Origin: Thermoprotei archaeon
GTDB taxonomy: Archaea > Thermoproteota > Thermoprotei_A > Sulfolobales > Ignisphaeraceae
NCBI GenBank assembly: GCA_003661905.1
Contig: QMXA01000092.1
Coordinates: 1 to 5,536, forward strand
DNA length: 5,536 nt
Reading direction: 5' to 3'
The notes under the pieces are model-generated. The model did no database searches. It was not told the DNA's origin and saw nothing but the letters and a program-made list of their open reading frames with translations. Below are positions 1-5,536 of the stretch, in pieces. The position numbers and the translations under genes are program-made. Numbering within the stretch: the stretch's first letter is position 1; the number at the start of each line of letters is the position of its first letter.

Positions 1-789
1 ACATTACATAATTTCTATGTAATAGCTCCAGCTATTGGTGAGTGTAAAGTAGTTATAGAAACTCCTAAGCATTGTATTAAAGATATAAATGAATTAGAGC
101 TTAAGGAGATCTATGAATTCTTACTTATTCTAAAAAGAGAAATGATCAATGCTATGAAGAAACCATGGGCTAAATACTTCTTATCCTTCAGAAATAAGGG
201 AAGGGAAATAGGTGTTAGTTTAACTCATCTACATAGCCAAATATATGTATTGCCATTTATACTCTCTAAAATCGAGAAAGAATTAACTAGTTTCCAAGAG
301 TATTGGGTTAAAAATAGTAAATGTCTACTTTGTTCAATAATATCAATAGAGAAGAGAGATCGCGTTAGGTTAATATATGAGAATAGAAGCTGGGTATCAT
401 TCTTACCTTTCTATGCTCATTGGCACTATGAAGTTCATATAGTGCCAAAGAGACGTGATACAAAGTTAGAAGATTTAGAACTTCGTGAACTTAGTGATGT
501 ACTAAGAATTATTCTAAGTTCAATGAATGCTTTATTTAAGAAATCAATGCCATATGTACTCATCCTGCACCAAGCACCTCTTGGCAATAAATATCATTAT
601 TACCATCTACACATAGAGGTTTATGGAATGTTAAGAGATATAGGAGTATTAAAGTACACCGTCGGTATTGAACATGGAGGAGGAAATTTCACATTCGATA
701 GCATACCAGAGGAACACGCTGCACAACTTAAGGATGCTTGCAAGAAAGTAGCGAAAAATCTTGGAGTTCATGGTACTTGTGTAGAGTAA
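1..789 (+). CDS. galT: Galactose-1-phosphate uridylyltransferase, 5'-truncated by window start
   Basis: The frame is open from base 1 (ACA codon) to TAA at 787-789, giving 262 visible codons. The family is usually about 330-350 residues, so roughly the first 80-90 residues lie upstream; the ATG at 142 is internal, because family-conserved sequence precedes it. GalT swaps UMP between UDP-glucose and galactose-1-phosphate in the Leloir pathway, in the cytoplasm. Visible marks, in codons from base 1: GECKVVIETPKH (13-24), whose His matches the E. coli His115 zinc ligand; NKG..IG.SLTHLHSQ (65-80), the active-site block with the presumed uridylylated His at codon 78 (bases 232-234); CLLC (108-111); YEVHIVPKR; LHQAP (about 189-192); YHLHIEVYG; and a KYTVGIEH-type C-terminal block. 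Two deviations from E. coli GalT are HLH in place of HPH, and Glu in place of the second His of the LHAH iron-site motif. galE follows 63 bp downstream, which fits a shared pathway and probably a shared transcript. Another HIT-superfamily nucleotidyltransferase (for example an ADP-glucose phosphorylase-like enzyme) is possible but less likely given galE beside it. Confidence 0.9.
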   Translation, partial: TLHNFYVIAPAIGECKVVIETPKHCIKDINELELKEIYEFLLILKREMINAMKKPWAKYFLSFRNKGREIGVSLTHLHSQIYVLPFILSKIEKELTSFQEYWVKNSKCLLCSIISIEKRDRVRLIYENRSWVSFLPFYAHWHYEVHIVPKRRDTKLEDLELRELSDVLRIILSSMNALFKKSMPYVLILHQAPLGNKYHYYHLHIEVYGMLRDIGVLKYTVGIEHGGGNFTFDSIPEEHAAQLKDACKKVAKNLGVHGTCVE

Positions 790-852
790 TTATTCATGGG
801 GATTTTCATGAGCTAATTTAATACTGTGAATTAAAAAGAATTTGGGTAGTTC

Positions 853-1821
853 ATGAAGTTGAAAAAAGTAGTAATTACTGGTGGTGCAGGGTTTATTGGA
901 AGTCATATTGTTGATTCATTAATGTCGAGAGGTGTAGAGGTTATAGTAATTGATAATTTTAGCAGTGGATCATTGGAAAATATAAAGCAGCACATAAACA
1001 AAAAGTCATTCAAATTGATTAAGGCTGATCTCAAGTACTGGGATCAATGGGTAAATGCATTTAAGGATGTTGATGCAGTATTTCATTATGCAGCAAATCC
1101 TGAAGTTAGGATATCTAGTATAAATCCAAGAGTGCATTTTGAAGAGAACCTTATAACAACATTCAACGTTCTCGAAGCTTCAAGAATAAATGATGTTAAA
1201 CTACACATATTTGCAAGTACCAGTACTGTTTATGGAGATGCAGAGAGAATTCCTACACCAGAGAATTACTATCCATTAGAACCAATATCTGTGTATGGCT
1301 CTGTAAAATTAGGAGCTGAATATCTTTACATTACATATTCAAAACTCTATGGATTCAGAAGTCTCATTCTTAGATATGCCAATATAATAGGTCCTAGAAG
1401 TACTCATGGAGTCATAATAGATTTCATAAAGAAGCTAAGGAGAAATCCCCAAGAGCTAGAGATACTCGGTGATGGCACTCAGAGAAAGAGTTATCTATAT
1501 ATAGAAGATGCTATTGATGCCACATTACATTCATTAAATTACTTCATAAGCACAAATAAAGAATACGAAATATTCAATATAGGAAACGAAGATTGGGTAA
1601 GCGTAGTTGAAATAGCAAATATAATTATTGAAGCACTAGGTCTTAGAAATGTAAAGTATAAATATAAACTAGTAACCCCTGATGGAAGAGGATGGCTAGG
1701 TGATGTGAAATTAATGCTACTTGACATATCTAAGCTAAAATCAATTGGATGGAAACCTAAATTAAGCTCAAAGGAAGCTGTGAGGAAAACTGTAAGAGAA
1801 CTTCTAGATAAGAAATTCTGA
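853..1821 (+). CDS. galE: UDP-glucose 4-epimerase (extended SDR family NAD-dependent epimerase)
   Basis: This is a complete 322-residue protein, normal length for an extended-SDR nucleotide-sugar epimerase. The predicted role is NAD-dependent interconversion of UDP-galactose and UDP-glucose in the cytoplasm, completing the Leloir steps with GalT. The N-terminal Rossmann fold carries GGAGFIGSH with Gly10, Gly13 and Gly16, and an acidic residue at the end of beta-2 (Asp34 in IDNFSSG) that favours NAD over NADP. The catalytic set is Ser124/Thr125 in ASTSTVYG, Tyr148 and Lys152 (YxxxK in VYGSVK). RYANIIGPRS and a GDGTQRKSYLYIEDA block (about 206-220) are typical of the UDP-sugar-binding half. ATG at 853 follows a weak GGGT about 5 bases upstream. 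The 63-bp gap after galT contains only a poor TATA-like stretch (about 814-823), so co-transcription with galT is the simpler reading. The exact sugar is inferred: archaeal members of this family also include UDP-GlcNAc, UDP-glucuronate and dTDP-sugar epimerases, and the neighbouring galT is the main reason to prefer galE. Confidence 0.85.
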   Translation: MKLKKVVITGGAGFIGSHIVDSLMSRGVEVIVIDNFSSGSLENIKQHINKKSFKLIKADLKYWDQWVNAFKDVDAVFHYAANPEVRISSINPRVHFEENLITTFNVLEASRINDVKLHIFASTSTVYGDAERIPTPENYYPLEPISVYGSVKLGAEYLYITYSKLYGFRSLILRYANIIGPRSTHGVIIDFIKKLRRNPQELEILGDGTQRKSYLYIEDAIDATLHSLNYFISTNKEYEIFNIGNEDWVSVVEIANIIIEALGLRNVKYKYKLVTPDGRGWLGDVKLMLLDISKLKSIGWKPKLSSKEAVRKTVRELLDKKF

Positions 1822-1926
1822 TAAATGGAAGAGGATCCTAGATACATATCGAATTGTAATACATCTCGAAATAGAAATACGAACTGATTACGCTAATAGA
1901 TAGTTATTGCCATGACAATACCTTCG

Positions 1927-1941
1927 TGAATTTTGAATTCA
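1927..1941. repeat. Short perfect dyad in the galE/binding-protein gap
   Basis: TGAATT at 1927-1932 and AATTCA at 1936-1941 form a perfect 6-bp inverted repeat around a 3-base centre. It lies about 90 bp upstream of the TATA box and about 105 bp after the galE stop, followed by two short T4 runs (1942-1945 and 1953-1956). It could be an operator half or a weak end signal for galE. In such an A/T-rich gap, a dyad of this size may also be chance. Confidence 0.25.
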
Positions 1942-2009
1942 TTTTAACATCATTTTATCATTTAATAATAGCAATTCGAATAATTCATATTACGATCCCA
2001 ATATGGTTC

Positions 2010-2030
2010 AGAGAGTAATTGATTATCTCT
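2010..2030. promoter_or_regulatory. Candidate operator: dyad abutting the promoter of the sugar-transport genes
   Basis: AGAGA at 2010-2014 pairs with TCTCT at 2026-2030, and inside it TAAT (2016-2019) pairs with ATTA (2022-2025), leaving G2015 unpaired and TG as the centre. The dyad ends within about 5 bases of the presumed BRE/TATA, a position where archaeal regulators (Lrp-, TrmB- or MarR-type) can act on transcription initiation. No regulator gene is in the window, so the binding partner is unknown. Confidence 0.35.
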
Positions 2031-2034
2031 ATTT

Positions 2035-2046
2035 AAAACTTTTAAA
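2035..2046 (+). promoter_or_regulatory. Archaeal BRE/TATA promoter for the binding-protein gene
   Basis: AAAA (2035-2038) resembles a purine-rich BRE and is followed by CTTTTAAA (2039-2046), a close match to the archaeal TATA box. With the usual spacing of about 25 bases, transcription would start near 2066-2072. That leaves a short leader of about 15 bases containing the ribosome binding site at 2075-2081. A second TTTAAA at 2032-2037 overlaps it. No other TATA-like site in the gap is better placed. Confidence 0.6.
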
Positions 2047-2074
2047 TGAGGCGTGAAACATAATTATTGAGATA

Positions 2075-2081
2075 GGGTGAT
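2075..2081 (+). promoter_or_regulatory. Ribosome binding site that decides the start of the binding-protein gene
   Basis: GGGTGAT is complementary to the archaeal 16S 3' end. It sits 3-4 bases before ATG 2085 but directly touches the in-frame GTG at 2082. The spacing favours ATG 2085. The ATG formed at 2080-2082 is in another frame. Confidence 0.6.
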
Positions 2082-2084
2082 GTG

Positions 2085-3125
2085 ATGCCCGCTATTTCTG
2101 CAAAAACTCTAGCTATATTCATTGTAGTTCTAATAGCTGTAGCAGGTATAGCGGCATTTGTTGGTTATCAATATGGTCTTTCAGTAGGTGGAGGAGCTGC
2201 TGCAAAGAAGAGGTATAAGATTGGATTAGTACTTAAAACCTTAACTAATCCATACTTCATCGAAATGCAGAAGGAATTCCTTAGACTCTCAGAAAAACTT
2301 GGATTTGAAGCCAGAGTTCTCTCGACAGCAACTGAACAGGAGGTTGAGAAGCAAGTATCTATGGTTGAGGATCTCATAGCTTGGGGAGCTGATGCTATAC
2401 TCATAACACCTGATGACAGTGCAGGAATAGTTCCTGCATTCAAAGCATGTAGGGAGCATGGTGTAATCTGTATAGCTATTGACACACCAGTTGAGGGAGA
2501 TAGCCCTGATAATGTTGTCTTAGCTGACTTCTTCATAGGACCTGACTTCGTAGATGCTGGGGAGAAAGTCGTCGATTACGTTGCTAAATTACTCAGCCCT
2601 GATGATCCTAGTAAAGCTGAAGGTAAGATAGCTATATTCCTAGGTGTTCCAGGTGCTGGTTCAACAATCCTAAAGCTAAAGGGTATAAGAAAGGGCTTAA
2701 GTAAGTATCCAGGATTAGAAGTAGTATTCAATCAAACAGGTATGTATGAAAGAGCAAGAGGTGCAAGTTTAGCTGAAGATCTACTAAGCGCACATCCTGA
2801 TGTAGTAGTAATAATCTCTCAAAACGATTTAATGGCTTTAGGAGCTCTAGAGAGACTCAAAGCTCTAAAGAGAATGGATATTATAGTAACAGGTATGGAT
2901 GCCATACCTGAAGCATGTATGTCATTACTTAGGGGAGAGTTAAAAGCAACCATAAATCAGAGAGGAGCTGATCAAGTAAGAGAAGCTATATATGCAGCAT
3001 ACAAATTACTTGCTGGTGTAGAGTTAGATAAGAAATGGGTTGACCTACCAGCAGAATTAATCACTAAGGAAAACGTTGTGATGCGAATAGAGAAATTGAA
3101 AGAACTTGGTATGTGGTCCTCCTAA
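2085..3125 (+). CDS. Sugar ABC transporter substrate-binding protein (CUT2, RbsB/Peripla_BP_4 type), membrane-anchored
   Basis: From ATG 2085 the protein has 346 residues (347 if the adjacent in-frame GTG at 2082 is used). It should capture a sugar outside the cell and deliver it to the permease encoded downstream. A hydrophobic segment (about 9-27) follows a short N-terminus. No lipobox Cys follows it, so the protein is probably held by an uncleaved anchor, with a Gly/Ala linker (35-40) before the first lobe. The fold starts at KKRYKIGLVLKT. Family marks are TNPYF (Asn55), AWGADAILITPDD (about 99-111), IDTP (Asp133), FLGVPGAGST, SQNDLMALGA (Asn247, Asp248), GMDAIPEA (Asp272) and KATINQ (Gln292). 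These align with E. coli RbsB sugar contacts Asn13, Asp89, Asn190, Asp215 and Gln235. The residues at RbsB Arg90 and Arg141 appear to be Thr134 and a Lys, so the ligand is probably not ribose. It is the first gene of the transport set, has its own strong promoter, and is followed by a T-run, consistent with high expression of the binding protein. Confidence 0.88.
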   Translation: MPAISAKTLAIFIVVLIAVAGIAAFVGYQYGLSVGGGAAAKKRYKIGLVLKTLTNPYFIEMQKEFLRLSEKLGFEARVLSTATEQEVEKQVSMVEDLIAWGADAILITPDDSAGIVPAFKACREHGVICIAIDTPVEGDSPDNVVLADFFIGPDFVDAGEKVVDYVAKLLSPDDPSKAEGKIAIFLGVPGAGSTILKLKGIRKGLSKYPGLEVVFNQTGMYERARGASLAEDLLSAHPDVVVIISQNDLMALGALERLKALKRMDIIVTGMDAIPEACMSLLRGELKATINQRGADQVREAIYAAYKLLAGVELDKKWVDLPAELITKENVVMRIEKLKELGMWSS

Positions 3126-3127
3126 CA

Positions 3128-3133
3128 TTTTTT
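3128..3133 (+). terminator. Oligo-T stretch after the binding-protein gene
   Basis: Six consecutive T start 3 bases after the stop codon, without a preceding GC-rich hairpin. Archaeal RNA polymerase can terminate at such U-rich tracts. Partial termination here would leave more binding-protein mRNA than ATPase/permease mRNA. The run is short, so read-through is likely. Confidence 0.35.
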
Positions 3134-3150
3134 AACAATACTCAATATCA

Positions 3151-3158
3151 TTTATATT
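3151..3158 (+). promoter_or_regulatory. Possible internal TATA box for ATPase/permease genes
   Basis: TTTATATT lies about 45 bases before the ATPase ATG (3200), which would place a start near 3180 and give a leader of about 20 bases. The upstream BRE-like bases (ATATCA) are poor. The 74-bp gap could instead be simply transcribed through from the binding-protein promoter. Confidence 0.35.
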
Positions 3159-3199
3159 TTATGACAACTCACTACTTCGAGGAATAAGGGGAGTATTAC

Positions 3200-4696
3200 A
3201 TGGAGTACATCCTCGAGATGAAGAATATAACTAAGATATTTCCAGGAGGTTTCAAAGCTCTTGATAACGTCGATTTTGATTTAAAGAAAGGAGAAGTACA
3301 TGTATTACTGGGTGAGAATGGAGCTGGTAAGAGTACATTAATCAAAGTTCTCCTAGGTGTTCACAAAAGAGATTCGGGAAAGATAATTTTATGGGGTGAA
3401 GAAGTAGATATCAAGAATCCTAAAGAAGCATTCAAGCGCGGTATAAGTGTCATTTACCAAGAACTAAGTTTATTCCCACATTTAACTGTTGCAGAAAATA
3501 TCTCTGTTATAAATTATCCATTGAGCAAATTCATATTTATAAGACGTAGGGAGATGATAGAAAGAGCTAGAAAAATTCTTGAGAGCTTAGAAATAGATAT
3601 AAATCCCTTACAATTAGTTAAAAATCTAAATGTATCTGAGAGACAATTAGTAGAAATAGCTAGAGCATTTTCCTATGGAGCAAAAATCATAATTATGGAT
3701 GAACCTACAACAGCTCTTTCTATTCCTGAAAGAAAAAGGTTGTTTGGAGTTATTAAGACCTTGAAGAGAAAAGGTATATCAATAATCTACATAACCCACT
3801 TCCTAGAAGAAGTCTTTGAAATTGGGGATAGAGTTACCATACTTAGAGACGGAAAGAAAGTAGGTACTTACGCTGTAAGCGATGTTAATGAAGATACCAT
3901 AATAAGACTCATGACAGGTAAGAAATCTCTCTTTGCTAATGTAACTAGGGGTGAAGTAAGTCGTGAAAAAGAAGAGGTATTAAGGATTATAGTTAAGACA
4001 GATTCTGAGAGATACGAAATACCCATATATTCAGGTGAGGTTCTAGGCATTGCAGGCCCTATAGGAGCAGGTAAGACAGAATTAGTTAAAGCTATTTATG
4101 GAGCTTTAAGAAGGAAAGATATAGAACTCATTTGTAGAGGTCAAAAAATAGTATTTAAAAAACCTCAGAAAGCTGTGAAGTTTGGTATAGGTTATTTACC
4201 AGAGGATCGTGATGTAGAAGGCTTATTTATGAATAGAAGTGTGCTTGAAAATATTTCAATAGCTAGTCTATGGGATCTTATTAAGGGACTTCTCTTAATT
4301 AATAAGAGTGCAGAGAAAAAGAAAGTTATTGAAGTCTTTAAGACATTAGACATTAAAGCTAGGTCACTAGATCAGAAAGTTCGTTACTTGAGTGGTGGGA
4401 ATAAGCAGAAAGTAGTTGTTGCAAGGTGGTTATGTAAAAAGCCAAGGATCATAATTTTCGATGAACCTACAAGAGGTATTGACATACCTACTAAAATTCA
4501 GATCTATAACATAATTAGGGAGTTAGCAGCTCAAGGTTATGCAGTAATTCTATCATCCTCAGAATTCAATGAGATAGCAAGTTTATGTGATAGAGCTATA
4601 GTATTAAGACAAGGTAGAATTATAGCAGAGGTTAAAGGCTCTGAATTAAATGAGCATAAGCTAATGTCTCTAGCTCTTGGAGGGGGTGGTTCATGA
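3200..4696 (+). CDS. Sugar ABC transporter ATP-binding protein, two fused nucleotide-binding domains (RbsA/MglA type)
   Basis: The 498-residue protein matches the usual length of CUT2 importer ATPases, which carry two ABC domains in one chain and power sugar import from the cytoplasmic face. Domain 1: Walker A GENGAGKST (38-46), Q-loop Gln87 in YQELSLFPHLTVAEN, a degenerate signature LNVSERQ (143-149), Walker B IIIMDEPT (163-170, Glu168) and switch His200. Domain 2: Walker A GPIGAGKTE (286-294), GYLPEDRDVEGL (331-342, a hallmark of the family), signature LSGGNKQK (397-404), Walker B IIIFDEPTRGID (417-428), and SSSE (452-455) where the switch His would be, as is usual for this class. Unlike E. 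coli RbsA (GAGRTE), the second Walker A keeps Lys (Lys292). ATG 3200 follows GGGGAG at 3188-3193 with 6 bases between. The stop overlaps the permease start (ATGA, 4693-4696), showing a translationally coupled operon. The substrate cannot be told from this subunit. Confidence 0.93.
   Translation: MEYILEMKNITKIFPGGFKALDNVDFDLKKGEVHVLLGENGAGKSTLIKVLLGVHKRDSGKIILWGEEVDIKNPKEAFKRGISVIYQELSLFPHLTVAENISVINYPLSKFIFIRRREMIERARKILESLEIDINPLQLVKNLNVSERQLVEIARAFSYGAKIIIMDEPTTALSIPERKRLFGVIKTLKRKGISIIYITHFLEEVFEIGDRVTILRDGKKVGTYAVSDVNEDTIIRLMTGKKSLFANVTRGEVSREKEEVLRIIVKTDSERYEIPIYSGEVLGIAGPIGAGKTELVKAIYGALRRKDIELICRGQKIVFKKPQKAVKFGIGYLPEDRDVEGLFMNRSVLENISIASLWDLIKGLLLINKSAEKKKVIEVFKTLDIKARSLDQKVRYLSGGNKQKVVVARWLCKKPRIIIFDEPTRGIDIPTKIQIYNIIRELAAQGYAVILSSSEFNEIASLCDRAIVLRQGRIIAEVKGSELNEHKLMSLALGGGGS
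4679..4690 (+). promoter_or_regulatory. Strong ribosome binding site for the permease inside the ATPase 3' end
   Basis: GGAGGGGGTGGT ends 2 bases before the permease ATG at 4693 and offers both GGAGG and GGTG pairing with the 16S 3' end. It lies within the last ATPase codons and encodes the Gly-rich tail. The arrangement points to coupled translation of the two subunits. Confidence 0.65.
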
Positions 4697-5292
4697 GTAC
4701 TAGAGAAAGACGGCCATTAACTACATTGGAGTATTTAGGTCGTTACAGTGCGCTCATAGCATTCACTATAGTCTTTTTAACATTTATTGTGCTTACCCCC
4801 AAGATCATTTCACCTTTCAACTTACTGATAATATTACATCAAGTAACGGTTTTTGCTATTTTAGGCGCTGGGATGACTCCTGTAATTCTAACTGGGCGAA
4901 TAGACCTCTCTGTCGGATCTGTTCTAGCTCTCTCCAGTAGCATTCTGGGACTAGCACTCATAGACTGGGGTTTGAGTTTACCTGCAGCTGTTCTCTTAGC
5001 TATACTAACAGGATTAGCTGTAGGTCTAGTCAATGGTACCTTAATAGCCAAGTTGAAAATACCCTTCTTCATAACTACGTTAGGAAGTATGTATGCAGCT
5101 AGGGGCCTCGCATTAATACTCATGGGTGGTGTAGCTAAATCGCTTAAGGAATTTCATGAACTTAGTTACTTATCAACTGGTTGGATAGCTTTCATACCAG
5201 TACCTCTAATTCTTGTAGTCTCTCTATACTTAATAGTAAACTTTATACTTAGTAACACTCCTCTAGGTATATATCTACGCTGTAGGAAGTAA
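4693..5292 (+). CDS. Sugar ABC transporter permease (RbsC type), N-terminal two thirds, ended early by a frameshift
   Basis: This encodes the membrane channel subunit of the CUT2 importer. Its start overlaps the ATPase stop by 4 bp. The frame gives 199 residues, while RbsC-like permeases are about 310-330. Hydrophobic segments lie near 18-36, 43-60, 74-91, 96-114, 123-146 and 163-186. Hallmarks are GMTPVILTGRIDLSVGS (60-76; usually TGGIDLSVGS) and GLVNGTLIAKLKIPFFITTLG (111-131). Up to NTPLGIYL (188-195) the protein follows the family; the last four residues, RCRK, and TAA (5290-5292) are out of register. The expected YAVGSN continuation is found in the +1 frame, starting within 5267-5279. 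The gene is therefore frameshifted, not a naturally short permease. In this state it would lack the last membrane segments, including the conserved cytoplasmic region that contacts the ATPase, and would likely be inactive. Confidence 0.85.
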   Translation: MSTRERRPLTTLEYLGRYSALIAFTIVFLTFIVLTPKIISPFNLLIILHQVTVFAILGAGMTPVILTGRIDLSVGSVLALSSSILGLALIDWGLSLPAAVLLAILTGLAVGLVNGTLIAKLKIPFFITTLGSMYAARGLALILMGGVAKSLKEFHELSYLSTGWIAFIPVPLILVVSLYLIVNFILSNTPLGIYLRCRK

Positions 5293-5536
5293 TTACGAGG
5301 CTGCTAAATTAGTTGGAATTGACGTTGATAAGTACATCATAATAGCATATGCTCTCTCTGGTCTAACTGCAGGTATTGCAGGAGTATACATGAGCTCAAG
5401 AGTCTTAGCTGCAAGCCCTATAATTGGTGTACTTTATGAGCTTTATGCTATAGCAGCTGTTGTCCTAGGAGGAACAAGCCTTTTTGGTGGTGAAGGATCA
5501 GTCAAAGGCACATTAATAGGTGCATTAACTCTAACT
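5267..5536 (+). pseudogene. Out-of-frame C-terminal part of the RbsC-type permease, cut by window end
   Basis: Read in the +1 frame relative to the upstream part, 90 uninterrupted codons begin VYIYAVGSNYEAAKLVGI, the standard RbsC continuation after TPLGxYI. AYALSGLTAGIAGVYMSSR and the family hallmark AIAAVVLGGTSLFGGEGS then follow, and the frame is open to the last base. The first in-frame ATG is at 5390, in the middle of a membrane segment, and has no ribosome binding site, so this piece is unlikely to be translated on its own. Together with the upstream 195 residues it makes 280 or more residues, leaving about 30-40 beyond the window. Apart from the shifted join, no stop or missing block is visible, so the lesion is either recent or a sequencing artefact. 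Confidence 0.85.
5268..5274 (+). repeat. TA dinucleotide tract at the permease frameshift
   Basis: TATATAT lies at the exact join of the two permease frames. Adding one TA unit gives codons for G-I-Y-I-Y-A-V-G-S-N, matching the family spacing G-R-Y-I-Y-A-x-G-x-N as in E. coli RbsC. Loss of one TA by slippage is therefore the simplest single-event explanation of the frameshift. Confidence 0.6.

Noticed and set aside
794..811. TCATG...CATGA dyad after galT as a terminator
   Set aside because: It has only 5-bp arms with an 8-base loop, partly created by a repeated TCATG, and no T-run follows closely.
814..823. Separate promoter for galE (TAATTTAATA)
   Set aside because: There is no purine-rich BRE, and the implied start would leave a leader of only about 8 bases. 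Co-transcription with galT is simpler.
1539..1847. Antisense reading frames over galE, the binding protein, the ATPase and the permease (also 2168-2536, 3868-4050, 4839-5123)
   Set aside because: They lie opposite genes with clear family motifs, and their own translations show no recognisable domain or ribosome binding site, so they are shadows.
1849..1979. 8-bp inverted repeat TCGAATTG (1849-1856) and CAATTCGA (1972-1979)
   Set aside because: The arms are more than 110 bp apart, do not extend beyond 8 bp, and one such match is not surprising in an A/T-rich gap.
1822..2034. Small RNA or small protein gene in the gap
   Set aside because: There is no G/C-rich structured island, no tRNA-like or snoRNA box C/D pattern that I can recognise, and no start with a ribosome binding site ahead of a meaningful frame.
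2085..2170. Class III (pilin-like) signal peptide on the binding protein, as in Sulfolobus sugar-binding proteins
   Set aside because: The residues before the hydrophobic stretch (ISAKTLAIF) lack the usual Lys/Arg-Gly/Ala cleavage pattern. A plain N-terminal anchor fits better.
4292..4308. CTCTTA-ATTAA-TAAGAG hairpin inside the ATPase gene
   Set aside because: It is internal to well-conserved coding sequence and has weak A/T pairing, with no sign of a regulatory role.
5264..5295. Programmed ribosomal frameshifting in the permease
   Set aside because: A +1 shift would be needed. I see no slow or stop codon placed at the shift site, no slippery heptamer and no clear stimulatory hairpin, and this family is not known for recoding. 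A lost TA unit is simpler.

Overview
The window is A+T-rich. Its reading frames use mostly AGA/AGG for Arg and ATA for Ile, and its starts carry GGTG/GGAG-type ribosome binding sites and A/T-rich boxes resembling archaeal TATA elements. Together with the protein families present, this suggests a thermophilic archaeon, most likely Thermoproteota (Desulfurococcales/Ignisphaera-like). That placement is an inference from composition and gene content; no rRNA or other marker gene is present.

Layout: all genes lie on the + strand. (1) 1-789 is the C-terminal three quarters of a galactose-1-phosphate uridylyltransferase (galT), cut by the window start. (2) 853-1821 is a complete UDP-glucose 4-epimerase-type enzyme (galE). 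(3) 1822-2084 is a non-coding gap of about 260 bp with a convincing archaeal promoter at its right end and two short dyads, one abutting the promoter. (4) 2085-3125 is a membrane-anchored sugar-binding protein of the RbsB (Peripla_BP_4) type. (5) 3200-4696 is a double-domain ABC ATPase of the RbsA/MglA type. (6) 4693-5536 is an RbsC-type permease whose start overlaps the ATPase stop by 4 bp and which runs off the window end.

The gene set reads as sugar uptake (CUT2-class ABC importer) beside Leloir-pathway enzymes that interconvert galactose and glucose as nucleotide sugars. A plausible reading is a galactose- or related hexose-utilisation locus, but the ligand cannot be read from sequence, and the binding protein lacks the Arg residues expected of a ribose binder.

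The most notable observation is a frameshift in the permease at about 5264-5278. The family-typical protein continues without a gap in the +1 frame, and adding one TA unit to the (TA)3 tract at 5268-5273 would restore a full-length permease. As written, the importer would lack the C-terminal third of its membrane subunit. This is either a sequence error, a real inactivating or variable mutation, or less likely recoding. I see no RNA genes, CRISPR array, insertion sequence or clearly undescribed system.
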